Origin: Sphingomonas lenta
Lineage (GTDB): Bacteria; Pseudomonadota; Alphaproteobacteria; Sphingomonadales; Sphingomonadaceae
DNA length: 64,000 nucleotides
Direction of reading: 5' to 3'
Assembly: GCF_002288825.1 (NCBI RefSeq)
Contig: NZ_NSLI01000003.1
Location: 248,001-312,000 of the forward strand
Shown here: one piece after another, positions 24,655 through 33,392 of the stretch
How positions within the stretch are numbered: position 1 is the stretch's first letter
Layout of the letters: every line of letters starts with the position of its first letter
Made by a program: the position numbers and the translations under genes
Notes under the pieces: model-generated
What the model was told of the DNA's origin: nothing
Databases searched by the model: none
Seen by the model: the letters and a program-made list of their open reading frames with translations, nothing else

Positions 24655-25623
24655 ATGTTGAGCCGCCGCGACATGCTGCTCGCCGGAGCCGGTGCAGCCT
24701 TGCCGAGCCCGGCCGTCCACGCCGCGGAACCCGGCAGCTGGCCCGCCTATCCGGCCGAGGAGATCGATCTGTGGCCCGGCATCCCGCCCGGCGCCCCATC
24801 GGTCCTGCCCAGAGAACAGGTGATCGAGACCGGCAGCGCCCAGCATCCCGGACGCATGGTCAAGGGCATCGTCCGTCCGCGCATGAAAGTGTTCCGGCCC
24901 GCCAGGCCGAACGGCGGAGCGTTGTTGGTGACGCCCGGCGGCGGCTATTCGGTCATCGTCATCGACGCCGAGGGCTATCAAGTCGGCCCCTGGCTCAGCG
25001 CGCGCGGCTGGACCGTTTTCGTGCTGTACTACCGCCTGCCGGGCGAGGGCTGGGCGAACCGGGCGGACGTACCGCTGGCCGACGCGCAGCGCGCCATGCG
25101 GCTGATCCGGTCGCGCGCGGCGCGATACGGCTTCGACCCGGCCAGGGTGGGCGCGCTCGGCTTCTCCGCCGGCGGCCATGTCTGCGGCGACTTGGCCACT
25201 CGGCATGACGCGAGCCTCTACCAGCCCGTCGATGCCGCCGACCGGCTGAGCGCGCGACCCGCGATCGCCGCGCCGATCTATGCCGTCCAGTCGATGAGTT
25301 CGCCGCTCGCGCACGCCGGCTCACGCGACATGCTGCTAGGACCGGACCCTTCGCCCGCGACGCGGCGGGCGCACGGGCCGGCGCACAACGTCACCGCCGC
25401 CACGCCGCCCTTCTTCCTGGCCCATGCCGAGGACGACCCCATCGTTCCGGTCGAGAACAGCGTCGAGATGCGCGCCGCGCTCAGAGCGGCGGGTGTGGAC
25501 GTCGAAACGCATCTGTTCACCGCCGGCGGGCACGGCCTCGACCTTCCCGGTCCGGCGGGAGAACCCGCGAGGCGTTGGAAAGAGCTGTTCATCACCTGGG
25601 CACGGGCACAAGGAATCGGCTGA
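24655..25623 (+). CDS. Secreted alpha/beta-hydrolase esterase, Tat-type leader
   Basis: A 322-aa protein with an N-terminal SRRDMLLAGAGAAL segment that looks like a twin-arginine leader. Triad: GFSAGGH (Ser), EDDPIVP (Asp) and GGHGLDL (His); the oxyanion hole is VTPGGGYSVIVID. Related to the preceding esterase but divergent, and again like acetyl-xylan/sialate-type esterases. It is preceded by AGGAGAGGAACGCC. Probably removes acetyl or feruloyl groups in the periplasm (inference). Confidence 0.8.
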   Translation: MLSRRDMLLAGAGAALPSPAVHAAEPGSWPAYPAEEIDLWPGIPPGAPSVLPREQVIETGSAQHPGRMVKGIVRPRMKVFRPARPNGGALLVTPGGGYSVIVIDAEGYQVGPWLSARGWTVFVLYYRLPGEGWANRADVPLADAQRAMRLIRSRAARYGFDPARVGALGFSAGGHVCGDLATRHDASLYQPVDAADRLSARPAIAAPIYAVQSMSSPLAHAGSRDMLLGPDPSPATRRAHGPAHNVTAATPPFFLAHAEDDPIVPVENSVEMRAALRAAGVDVETHLFTAGGHGLDLPGPAGEPARRWKELFITWARAQGIG

Positions 25624-26064
25624 ACCCGCACCGGCCGTCGACTCCGCGCACATGCGGAGACGCGGCATCTTGTGAGCGGATCTCCAGCAGCACCGCTCCT
25701 CGGAACGACGCGAGCACGGGCCGCAATGGCGGCAACGGAGCGTGCAGTGCAGTAGAAGGCTAAGGATCGGCGGCCGGGTTAGGACCGGGAGTCCTCAGCC
25801 GCCATGCATAGATCACGAACACGGTGCGAACGCCCGCTCGCGACGTATCAGCGCGCATTCACGCCGGATCCTCGCTCCACCGACTATGCTTTTTCATCGT
25901 CGGCGGCGTCCGCCAAGTTCTGCCTAAGCCGGTAAGAACGGACGTCCGCTTCTGGGGGAGAGCCCTCGGCGCGCTGTACGTCGGATCGTGGGTTCCTGCC
26001 GTCGGAGAGACTTCGACTTCCCCGTTCACCCCGATCGAGGGCCACGGAAGTCCGCTTCCAACCT
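25624..26064. other. Gene-poor stretch of lower GC
   Basis: No credible gene. Contains short words GGACGTCCGCTTCTGGG (about 25939) and GGAAGTCCGCTTCC (about 26047), members of the sphingomonad intergenic repeat vocabulary. Confidence 0.5.
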
Positions 26065-26295
26065 TTAGCGAACCGTCAGTTCGTCTCCACTACGTTCGAT
26101 CAGCGACGCCTCGCCGTTGTGGTGTAGATGAGAGAGCGCCATGCGACGGCAACGCATGTCCGAGTTGATCTGACGCTCGACCCAGCGTCGCCAGCCCAGG
26201 TCAGCGAGCGCGATCCGCTCTGCCTCCAAGATGCTCGCGTTGTGCGCCTCACGAAGCGACTTGATGTGCATGATCCAGCGGTTTCGTTCGTGCAT
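26065..26295 (-). CDS. Small hypothetical protein (76 aa)
   Basis: A 76-residue frame with charged helical sequence (SLREAHNASILEAERIALADLGWRR, then ERQINSDMRCRRMALSHLHH) and a hydrophilic end. The amphipathic pattern and lack of low-complexity Arg/Ala runs make it more protein-like than most frames of its size here. No signal peptide, no membrane segment. I do not recognise a family. It stands alone in the gene-poor stretch. Confidence 0.42.
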   Translation of the reverse strand: MHERNRWIMHIKSLREAHNASILEAERIALADLGWRRWVERQINSDMRCRRMALSHLHHNGEASLIERSGDELTVR

Positions 26296-26385
26296 GGGTC
26301 GTAACGCTAGGAGGCCGATGGCCCGCTAGCTACCCCAAGCCGCTATTCGCGCCGGGGTTCGCTTCAGACCCATAGCGGCCTCTCG

Positions 26386-26688
26386 ATGTCTGCGATAAAG
26401 TCCGCACGGGCTGAATACTGGGACGACAGAATGGCAGAGAAGATCGGCTCAGGGGAAGATCGCTACCTCGCGCCAGGAACGAGGGTGCGTCGCGACGCCT
26501 ATTGGAACGGCGACGAACACCTAATGTCGGAGTTCGGCGTTGTTGTTCATTGCTGGCTTGATGACGAGATCGGCTTGTTCGACTGCTATATCGCGTTTTT
26601 CGGTGATGCCTTGCCGACTGGGGAGCCAGCCGAGAAGCCGTACGTCCTTAGGTATGCGGCAGTAAGCTTGGCCGCACTTGTGGAATGA
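26386..26688 (+). CDS. Hypothetical protein (100 aa)
   Basis: A 100-residue acidic protein beginning MSAIKSARAEYWDDRMAEKI. It has a compact, beta-rich look (GTRVRRDAYWNGDE, FGVVVHCWLDDEIGLFDCYIAFFG, YVLRYAAVSLAALVE) and balanced composition unlike shadow frames. Small immunity-type or Sm-like folds can look like this, but no motif allows a call. Codon use is less GC-biased than its neighbours, suggesting recent acquisition. No obvious partner gene lies next to it. Confidence 0.58.
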   Translation: MSAIKSARAEYWDDRMAEKIGSGEDRYLAPGTRVRRDAYWNGDEHLMSEFGVVVHCWLDDEIGLFDCYIAFFGDALPTGEPAEKPYVLRYAAVSLAALVE

Positions 26689-26739
26689 ACGCTGCTCGCG
26701 ACGTCTACTCTCCACTCGTAGCGGACGTCCTGTCGGACT

Positions 26740-26997
26740 TCAGCCAAAGCTCGGCTTGGGTCGGAGCCTGCCAACAGCGTCCATCACCTTCAAACGTCTT
26801 CCCGGAACACCGCCATACTCGGTCGTGGAGCGCCGCCCGTTCGCATCCTTGATGGTGATGGCGAACCTGCGATCGAGAGGGGCTGACCAGTAGCGCACCG
26901 TTGCTTCGCTTAATTCATCGACAAAACCACCGGCTCTCGTGCACAGCTTCGCAAAAGACTCAGCAAGCCAAGAACAACGGCCGGCATTCGCTCCCAC
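26740..26997 (-). CDS. Possible small protein (85 aa)
   Basis: A frame encoding SFAKLCTRAGGFVDELSEAT followed by VRYWSAPLDRRFAITIKDANGRRST, with mixed composition. Plausible as a small beta-containing protein, but no ribosome site of note and no family match. The overlapping frame at 26910-27152 argues for caution; at most one of them is real. Confidence 0.28.
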   Translation of the reverse strand: MGANAGRCSWLAESFAKLCTRAGGFVDELSEATVRYWSAPLDRRFAITIKDANGRRSTTEYGGVPGRRLKVMDAVGRLRPKPSFG

Positions 26998-27183
26998 GTC
27001 TCAGGAAAAGCGGGTTGCCTTGCGATCATGGCTGCAACCGGATGGAGCACTGCAAGCCCGGTGATCACCGGGACAGGACCGAGCCGCGCCTTTTTCGAAC
27101 CCGCGACGAAGTTGGCGTCTGGAGCGGGTCGGAAGGCAAGCCTCGCGCGCACTTGGTTCGACCGTTGCCCGCCGGGACGGACA

Positions 27184-27945
27184 TCAGGACGCGCCCGCGT
27201 CGACGAACCAGGTGTGGCCGGTGCATCTGCGGCTCTCGTCCGCCGCCAGCCACAGGGCCAACTCGGCCACGTCGACCGGCGCGAGGTGCTCCTTGATGCA
27301 CTGGCGCTCGAGGTAGTCGGCGAACTTCTTCGGATCCCGGGCGCCCTTGGCGAGCTGGCGCTCGGTCAGCACCCAGCCCGGCGCGATCGAGTTGACCCGG
27401 ATCCGCCTCGGTCCGAGCTCCCGCGCCAGCGAGCGCGTCAAACCCTCCACCGCCGCCTTGGCCGCGGCGTAGACGGGTACGCCCGGCGCCCCGACCATCC
27501 AGCTGATCGAGCCGAGGTTGACGATCGAGCCGCCGCCGGCCGCGGCCATCGCGGGCGCGAGCTCCTGCGCCAGGAAGAACTGGTGCCGCAGGTTCACCGC
27601 GATGCGGTCGTCGAAGTAGGCGGACGTCACCGTCCCGAACGCGTGGGCCTCGTCGTTGCCGGCGTTGTTGATCAGCACGGTGAAGGGGCCGAACTCCGCC
27701 GCCAGCCGCCGGACTTCGCGGAGCGCGCCGTCGATGTCCGCCAAGTCGACGACCGCGGGCGACGGCCTCACGCCGGTCCGGGCCTCGACCTGCCGGCACA
27801 GCTCCTCCGCGGCCGCGGCGTCGCGATCGACCAGCGCGACGCGTGCCCGCTGCGCCGCGAAGGCCTCGACGATCGCGGCCCCGATCCCGCCGCCGCCGCC
27901 GCTGACCAGCACCGCGCGCCCCTCGAGCGACGGGTAGGTCGCCAC
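27184..27945 (-). CDS. SDR-family sugar-type dehydrogenase
   Basis: A 253-aa short-chain dehydrogenase. NAD(P) site LVSGGGGGIGAAI, NNAG at about 91-94, catalytic Ser in LGSISW, and the YxxxK in VYAAAKA. C-terminal GHTWFVDAGAS is typical. It lies 5 bases after the IclR-lactonase gene on the same strand, so it is very likely in the same operon. Together with the SMP-30 lactonase domain and the enolase-type dehydratase opposite, it fits a non-phosphorylating aldose route: aldose to lactone (this enzyme), lactone to acid, acid to 2-keto-3-deoxy acid. Which sugar is unknown; pentose, fucose and rhamnose are all possible. Confidence 0.85.
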   Translation of the reverse strand: MATYPSLEGRAVLVSGGGGGIGAAIVEAFAAQRARVALVDRDAAAAEELCRQVEARTGVRPSPAVVDLADIDGALREVRRLAAEFGPFTVLINNAGNDEAHAFGTVTSAYFDDRIAVNLRHQFFLAQELAPAMAAAGGGSIVNLGSISWMVGAPGVPVYAAAKAAVEGLTRSLARELGPRRIRVNSIAPGWVLTERQLAKGARDPKKFADYLERQCIKEHLAPVDVAELALWLAADESRRCTGHTWFVDAGAS

Positions 27946-27950
27946 TTCCC

Positions 27951-29678
27951 TCAGCCCGCGAACGGCGTGACCGGCACGCCGGCGACGTCGGTCGCCATGC
28001 TGAACACGCTGCCCGAGAGCGGCGCGGCCGCGAGCTGGGTCGCGGACAGCCGGATGCGCGCGCTGGTCACGTACAGCGTCCTGAGGTCCGGTCCGCCGAA
28101 CGCGCAGCTGGTCGGTCGCGGGACAGGAACGGCGACCGTGCGGTCGAGCGAGCCGTCGGGGGCGTAGCGGCGCACCTCCCAGCCGTCCCAGATCGCGACC
28201 CAGAGGTATCCGTCCTCATCCACGGCCAGGCCGTCGGGGACGCCATGGGACGCGTCGCACTCGACGAGCGCGCGCCGGTTCGCGACCGTGCCGGACGCGA
28301 GATCGTAGTCGTAGACGAAGATCGTCGCGGCGCCCGAGTCCGCGAGGTAGAACCGCGTCGCGTCCGGGCTCCAGCCGAGCCCGTTGCAGATGTGGAACCC
28401 GCGCTCGACCGCATGGAGCGCGCCGTCGACGTCGAGCCGGTACAGGGTGCCCTGGCCGGGGCTCGCGTCGAGCGCGAGCGTGCCCGCCCACAGGCGTCCG
28501 GCGGGATCGCACTTGGCGTCGTTGAAGCGGCGGCCCGTCATGTCGGTCGGGACCGCGACGTCCGTGGTGTCGCCGCTATGCAGGTCGATGCCGCGGATGC
28601 TGCCCTGCATCGTCGCGACGAACCCTCCGCGGCGGCGCGGCACGACCGCGCTGACGAGCTCGGGGGTGCGGACCGAGCGGGTGCCGCCGTTGGCGGGCGT
28701 CGACACGTTGATCGCAGGCGCGAGGATGTCGACCCAGAGCAGCGCGTCCTGGTCGGGCAGCCAGGCGGGCGCCTCGCCCAGAAAGGCGCCGGACGGGAAG
28801 GCGCAGGATAGGGCCGCGTCGACGCCGCGGATCGGTGTGTTGGCGGCAGCGATCGACATGAAGGTCTCACCCACGTTTCCGGACGTCCTGCGCGCGGCCT
28901 CGATCACGTCGCGCCCGAGCGTGTGGAGGCGCTCGGCGGTGAGCCGATTGGAGGTGCCCGTGATGCTGATCGCGCCGAGCGCCACGCCGCGGTGATCGAG
29001 GATGGGCGCGGCGACCGCGCTCACGCCGATGAACTGCTCCTCGATGGAGACGGCGTAGCCGCGCGCCTTTACCAGGTCGAGTTCGCGCTGGAGCTCGTCG
29101 GGATTGCTGATGGTGTTGGGCGTGAGCGCGTCGAGCGGACGGCCGTTCAGGAACAGCCTGAGGTCCTTAGGCGGCAGATAGGCCAGGATCGCCTTGCCGA
29201 TGGCGCTGGCCGGGGCGGAGAGCCTGCTGCCGACCCCGTTCCCCAGCCGCATCGGCCGCGGGTACTCGCGCTGGTCGATGATGAGCACGGCCTCGCCGTC
29301 GAGCAGGCCCAGCCGGGTCGTCTCCGAGACCGCCTCGCGCAGGCGTTCGAGCTCGGGTTCGGCGGCGCCCCTGAGGTCGAACTCGCTCCAGACGCGGTGC
29401 GCCATCTCGAACAAGCGGTTGCCGAGGCGATAGGTCTGGTCGCGCTCGTCCAGCTTCAGCATGCGCGCCTCCTGGAGCGCCTGGAGGATGCGGTGGAGCG
29501 AGCCCCGCGGCATCCCGCTGTACTGAAGTATTTCCGTGAAGCGCAGCGGCCGCGGCGCGTCCGCGACCATGTTCAGGAGCGAGAACGCCTTGGCGAGAGC
29601 CTGCGCCCCGGAGACGCCGCGCGCGTCCTCCGCTCGCTCCCCCCGATGCTCCCCATTGTCGTTCAGCGGCTCCGCCAC
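27951..29678 (-). CDS. IclR-family regulator fused to SMP-30/gluconolactonase domain
   Basis: A 575-aa fusion. Residues 24-85 are the winged HTH of IclR (FTEILQYSGMPRGSLHRILQ), 100-268 the IclR effector domain (GLLDGEAVLIIDQREYPRPM, APASAIGKAILAYLPP). The IclR part ends where stand-alone members end, and residues about 285-575 are a complete SMP-30/regucalcin beta-propeller: E302 (GEAPAW), N386 (RFNDAKCDP), N432 (ICNGLGW) and D482 (GVPDGLAVDEDG) match the metal and substrate ligands. A Met at residue 274 (28859), with a weak GGTGAG upstream, could yield a free lactonase. The protein could sense and hydrolyse the same lactone. It is divergent from the dehydratase gene. Confidence 0.85.
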   Translation of the reverse strand: MAEPLNDNGEHRGERAEDARGVSGAQALAKAFSLLNMVADAPRPLRFTEILQYSGMPRGSLHRILQALQEARMLKLDERDQTYRLGNRLFEMAHRVWSEFDLRGAAEPELERLREAVSETTRLGLLDGEAVLIIDQREYPRPMRLGNGVGSRLSAPASAIGKAILAYLPPKDLRLFLNGRPLDALTPNTISNPDELQRELDLVKARGYAVSIEEQFIGVSAVAAPILDHRGVALGAISITGTSNRLTAERLHTLGRDVIEAARRTSGNVGETFMSIAAANTPIRGVDAALSCAFPSGAFLGEAPAWLPDQDALLWVDILAPAINVSTPANGGTRSVRTPELVSAVVPRRRGGFVATMQGSIRGIDLHSGDTTDVAVPTDMTGRRFNDAKCDPAGRLWAGTLALDASPGQGTLYRLDVDGALHAVERGFHICNGLGWSPDATRFYLADSGAATIFVYDYDLASGTVANRRALVECDASHGVPDGLAVDEDGYLWVAIWDGWEVRRYAPDGSLDRTVAVPVPRPTSCAFGGPDLRTLYVTSARIRLSATQLAAAPLSGSVFSMATDVAGVPVTPFAG

Positions 29679-29716
29679 CGTCTACCCCCTCGACTATGTC
29701 CTCTTCGTCTATATGC

Positions 29717-29732
29717 TGGAACTCTGTTTCCA
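29717..29732 (+). promoter_or_regulatory. IclR-type operator between regulator and dehydratase genes
   Basis: TGGAACTCTGTTTCCA, an inverted repeat (TGGAA/TTTCCA) in the 70-bp divergent gap. The core GGAACTCTGTTTC recurs exactly at 30910-30922 before the receptor gene. IclR members bind such palindromes; position suggests autoregulation and control of the dehydratase. Confidence 0.72.
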
Positions 29733-29748
29733 TCAAGGGAGATCGACG

Positions 29749-30900
29749 ATGAGGATAACCGCCGTGCAGCACTGGCTGGTGCGCATGCCGTTCAGCGAGG
29801 ACATCCTCTGGGCGTCCGGCCGCCGCACGGGGGCCACGCGCCTCGTGGTCAGGATCGACACCGACGCCGGCGTGGTCGGGTGGGGGGAGACGATCTGCCT
29901 CATCGAGCCGGTCCGGGCCGTGTTCGAGAGGGTCGTGGCGCGACTCGCGGTCGGCTACGACGTCGCGCAGGTCGAGCGTTTCGGGCGGCACGTGCTGGGC
30001 GCCGGCTACTACCACCACAAGCGCGCCGCGGTGATGGCGATGGCCGCCATGGAGATGGCGATGTGGGACGCGCTGGGCCGCCGCGCGGGGCTGCCGCTCC
30101 ACGCGCTCTGGGGCGGGCTGTGGCGCGACCGCGTGCCGGCCTCCGCCTACCTTTTTCTGCCGACGCCCGCCGAGTGCGCCGACAAGGCGCAAGCGTTCCT
30201 CGACCGCGGCTACGGCACGTTCAAGGTCAAGATCGGCTTCGACGAGCGCAGCGATCTCGCCCTGCTGGAGGCGGTCCGCGAAAGGGTCGGCGACCTGCCC
30301 TTGCGCGCGGACGTGAACGGCGCCTGGTTCGTCCCCACCGCCAAGCGCCAGCTCGCGCGCATGGCTCCGCTCGACCTCGCCTATGTCGAGCAGCCGCTTC
30401 CCCTCGACGACCTTCCCGGTCATGCGGCGCTGAGGGCCGGGTCGAGCGTCCCGATCGCGTTGGACGAGAGCGCGTACACGCTCGAGGACGTGGCCGCGGT
30501 GGTGCGCGCGGACGCGGCCGACGTGGTGCTTCTGGACCCGCATGAGGCGGGAGGGCTGTGGCAGACGGTCAAGTCGGCGGCGCTCTGCGAGGCAGCGAAC
30601 CTGCCGGTGACGCTGCACAGCGGGGCCGAGCTCGCCATCTCGCAGGCCGCTTATGTCCATCTCGCGGCATCCATCCCGAACATGGTGCTCGCGATCGACA
30701 CGGAGCGGGCGTACCTCGCCGACGACGTCGCGCCGAACGCGGTCGCGCTCAGGGACGGCGCCTTTGACGTGCCGCTCGAGCCCGGGCTCGGCGTCGATCC
30801 CGACATCGAGAAGCTGGAGCGGTACCGGGTGGACGCGATCGAGGGCGCGTACCTGGACGACGCGCGACCGGGCTGGTTTCCGACTAAACCGCAGTATTGA
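29749..30900 (+). CDS. Enolase-superfamily (mandelate racemase/muconate lactonizing type) sugar-acid dehydratase
   Basis: A 383-aa enolase-superfamily enzyme. The catalytic KxK is K159/K161 (FKVKIGF), metal ligands are D188 (ADVNGAW), E214 (YVEQPL) and E240 (LDESAY), and H290 (VTLHSGAELAIS) sits where the C-terminal base is expected. ATG 29749 follows AAGGGAGA. Probable activity: dehydration of an aldonic acid to a 2-keto-3-deoxy acid, given the adjoining dehydrogenase and lactonase; lactonising or racemase functions cannot be excluded. Controlled by an IclR-type site 17-32 bases upstream of its start. Confidence 0.82.
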   Translation: MRITAVQHWLVRMPFSEDILWASGRRTGATRLVVRIDTDAGVVGWGETICLIEPVRAVFERVVARLAVGYDVAQVERFGRHVLGAGYYHHKRAAVMAMAAMEMAMWDALGRRAGLPLHALWGGLWRDRVPASAYLFLPTPAECADKAQAFLDRGYGTFKVKIGFDERSDLALLEAVRERVGDLPLRADVNGAWFVPTAKRQLARMAPLDLAYVEQPLPLDDLPGHAALRAGSSVPIALDESAYTLEDVAAVVRADAADVVLLDPHEAGGLWQTVKSAALCEAANLPVTLHSGAELAISQAAYVHLAASIPNMVLAIDTERAYLADDVAPNAVALRDGAFDVPLEPGLGVDPDIEKLERYRVDAIEGAYLDDARPGWFPTKPQY

Positions 30901-30908
30901 CCACGATG

Positions 30909-30924
30909 CGGAACTCTGTTTCTA
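30909..30924 (+). promoter_or_regulatory. IclR-type operator before TonB receptor gene
   Basis: CGGAACTCTGTTTCTA shares 13 identical bases (GGAACTCTGTTTC) with the site at 29717-29732. It begins 8 bases after the dehydratase stop and ends 52 bases before the receptor start, giving the receptor its own regulated promoter. Confidence 0.7.
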
Positions 30925-30976
30925 TACAGGTCTGGCGATCACAGCGGCCGGACCACGGCTCGACGGGGGAGGGAAC

Positions 30977-33346
30977 ATGAAGACCGCGTTTCTGAGTGGG
31001 GCGGCGCTCCTGGCGGTCGCGGGGTCGCCGGCGGTGGCGCAGGAGCTCGGCGCCTCGACGGGACAGGCGACGGGCGCACCGGCCTCACCGGCCGAGCAGA
31101 CGCCTTCGGAGGCGGGCACGACCGGTCTCGACGCCGACCCGGGGGTCGGCGACATCATCGTCACCGCCCAGCGCCGCGAGGAGAACGTCCAGAAGATCCC
31201 GGTCGCGGTCTCGGTCGTGGGCGGAGCCGCGCTCGAGCGGGCGAACATCACCAACCTGGGCGACATCACCGCGCTGGTGCCCAGCGTCACGTTCAGCGCC
31301 GGCAACGAGCTGCGCAACAACTCCATCCGCATCCGCGGCATCGGCACCGACGTGTTCTCGACCGGCGTGGAGCCGAGCGTCTCGACGGTGGTCGACGGGG
31401 TGGTCCTGCAGCGGCCCGGCTCGGCGTTCAGCGACCTGGGCGACATCGAGCGCATCGAGGTGCTGCGCGGGCCCCAGGGGACGCTGTTCGGAAAGAACTC
31501 GTCGGCCGGCGTGGTCAACATCATCACGCGCGGGCTCGATTACGACGCCTTCAACGGCAACGCCCAAGTGCTGCTGGCCGAGGACGCCGAGGTCAGGCTC
31601 AACGCCGCGATCGGCGGGCCGATCGCCGAAAACGTGGCGTTCCGCTTCGCCTCGTTCTTCCGGGCGCAGGACGGCATCAGCCGCAACCTCTTCTACGACG
31701 ACGACGTGAACGGCGCGGAGGCGTTCGGCGCACGCCTGAAGCTCGGCATTCGTGCGACCGGGACGCTGACGCTGCTGCTCCAGGGCGACTATTCCAAGAT
31801 CGACGCGAACTGCTGCGCGCTGCCGCTGCGGATCGCCACCAACAATCCGCGGCAGATCTCCACCGGCACGGCCGTCGGCCCGACCAACCGGAACGTGAAC
31901 AACGACGTCGACCCGTTCGTGCGCCAGGAGAACTACGGCGGCTCGCTCACCGCCGACCTCGAGCTGGGCGCGTTCACCCTGACCAGCATAACCGCCTATC
32001 GCGAGTTCAAGAACGACAGCGACGTGGACCTGGACAACACCCAGTCGCGGCTCGTCGTGTCCAACTTCAACATCGAGTCGAGCGATACCTTCACGCAGGA
32101 GGTGCGACTGACCTCGCCGCCGTCCGACGTGATCGACTTCGTGGTCGGCGCCTATTATTTCGACGGCTCGGCGTACAACTTCCTGGACCGGCGCGGGCTG
32201 AACATCTCGGCGGTCACGTCCATCAACCCGGACGGCACCGTCAATCCGATCGCGCCGGGCGACCAGGCGCGGCTGACGGGCTTCTCCATCGTGGACACGG
32301 AAAACGTGTCGGTGTTCGGACAGGCCAACCTGCACCTGGGCGAGCGGCTGACGCTGACCGGCGGCCTGCGCTACTTGCACGAGGAGCAGCGCCTGCGCTT
32401 CCTGCGCCCGGTCGCGGGCTTCTTCAACGGCCGCAACGCCGCCGTGACCAATCCCGTCCTGGGTCCGCTCGACGGCCGCTACGAGGACGACGCGCTCATC
32501 GGCAAGGCGAGCGCCACCTACGAGTTCACCGACACGATCACGGGCTATGTGAACTACAGCACCGGCTACAAGAGCGAAGGCCTGGCCGCGACCCTCGGTC
32601 TGTCGGCCGCGCAGTTCGCGAACCTGCCGGCGCCGGCGGAGACCTCCGAGCTGATCGAGGCGGGGCTGAAGACGCAGCTCTTCGACCGTCGGCTGCTGTT
32701 CAACGTCACGGCGTTCCGTACGCGGTTCGACGATTACCAGGGCCAGGTCTATAACCCCGCGGCGGGGTTGGTCGTCCTGACCAGTGTGGGCGGCGTCAAG
32801 GTCGACGGGTTCGAGGTCGAGTTCCAGGCCCGTCCCGTCGAGGGGCTGAACTTCAGCGGTGGCGTGACCTATCTCGACGCCGAGTTCCAGGACGTGCCGA
32901 ACGGTCCCTGCTTCACCGGCCAGACCGCCGCGCAAGGCTGTCGTCCCAATCCGCAGGGGGTCAACGTTCAGGATCTCGACGGCAAGCCGTTCGTCAACGC
33001 GCCCAAGTGGCGCTACACCGTGTCGGGCCGCTACGAGGTGCCGACCGCGTCCGACATCAGGCCCTACCTCCAAGCCGATTGGCGCTGGCAGTCGCGCGTG
33101 CTCTTCGACCTCACGCAGAACCCCAACCAGATCCAGGGCTCCTACGGGGTGTTCGACGCGACGGTCGGCGTCACGCTCCTGGACGACCGCTACGACGTGA
33201 GCCTGTTCGTGAAGAACCTGTTCGACAAGCAGTACGTCGCCAACATAACCGCGGTGGGGGCCGCGGGCGGGGCGAACGCCTACGCCCAGCAGCTCCCGCG
33301 CGACTTCGACCGGTACTTCGGCGTGTCCGCCCGGACGAGGTTCTGA
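30977..33346 (+). CDS. TonB-dependent receptor
   Basis: A 789-aa outer-membrane receptor with signal peptide (...GSPAVAQ), a TonB-box-like DIIVTAQRREENVQKIPVA, plug (VSVVGGAALERANITNLGDI, RIRGIGTDVFSTGVEPSVS, VLRGPQGTLFGKNSSAGVVN) and a beta-barrel ending DFDRYFGVSARTRF. The ATG at 30977 follows GGGGGAGGGA. An IclR-type operator lies upstream. With the SSS symporter next, it probably brings the sugar or sugar acid of this locus across both membranes. Ligand not determinable from sequence. Confidence 0.9.
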   Translation: MKTAFLSGAALLAVAGSPAVAQELGASTGQATGAPASPAEQTPSEAGTTGLDADPGVGDIIVTAQRREENVQKIPVAVSVVGGAALERANITNLGDITALVPSVTFSAGNELRNNSIRIRGIGTDVFSTGVEPSVSTVVDGVVLQRPGSAFSDLGDIERIEVLRGPQGTLFGKNSSAGVVNIITRGLDYDAFNGNAQVLLAEDAEVRLNAAIGGPIAENVAFRFASFFRAQDGISRNLFYDDDVNGAEAFGARLKLGIRATGTLTLLLQGDYSKIDANCCALPLRIATNNPRQISTGTAVGPTNRNVNNDVDPFVRQENYGGSLTADLELGAFTLTSITAYREFKNDSDVDLDNTQSRLVVSNFNIESSDTFTQEVRLTSPPSDVIDFVVGAYYFDGSAYNFLDRRGLNISAVTSINPDGTVNPIAPGDQARLTGFSIVDTENVSVFGQANLHLGERLTLTGGLRYLHEEQRLRFLRPVAGFFNGRNAAVTNPVLGPLDGRYEDDALIGKASATYEFTDTITGYVNYSTGYKSEGLAATLGLSAAQFANLPAPAETSELIEAGLKTQLFDRRLLFNVTAFRTRFDDYQGQVYNPAAGLVVLTSVGGVKVDGFEVEFQARPVEGLNFSGGVTYLDAEFQDVPNGPCFTGQTAAQGCRPNPQGVNVQDLDGKPFVNAPKWRYTVSGRYEVPTASDIRPYLQADWRWQSRVLFDLTQNPNQIQGSYGVFDATVGVTLLDDRYDVSLFVKNLFDKQYVANITAVGAAGGANAYAQQLPRDFDRYFGVSARTRF

Positions 33347-33392
33347 GGATGCGTCCGGCGCATCCCCGAGCGGGCGGGGCGAGGCCGCCGGC

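Noticed and set aside
26910..27152. An 80-codon minus-strand frame overlapping the 85-codon frame at 26740
   Set aside because: No ribosome site, no family and internal overlap; left out.
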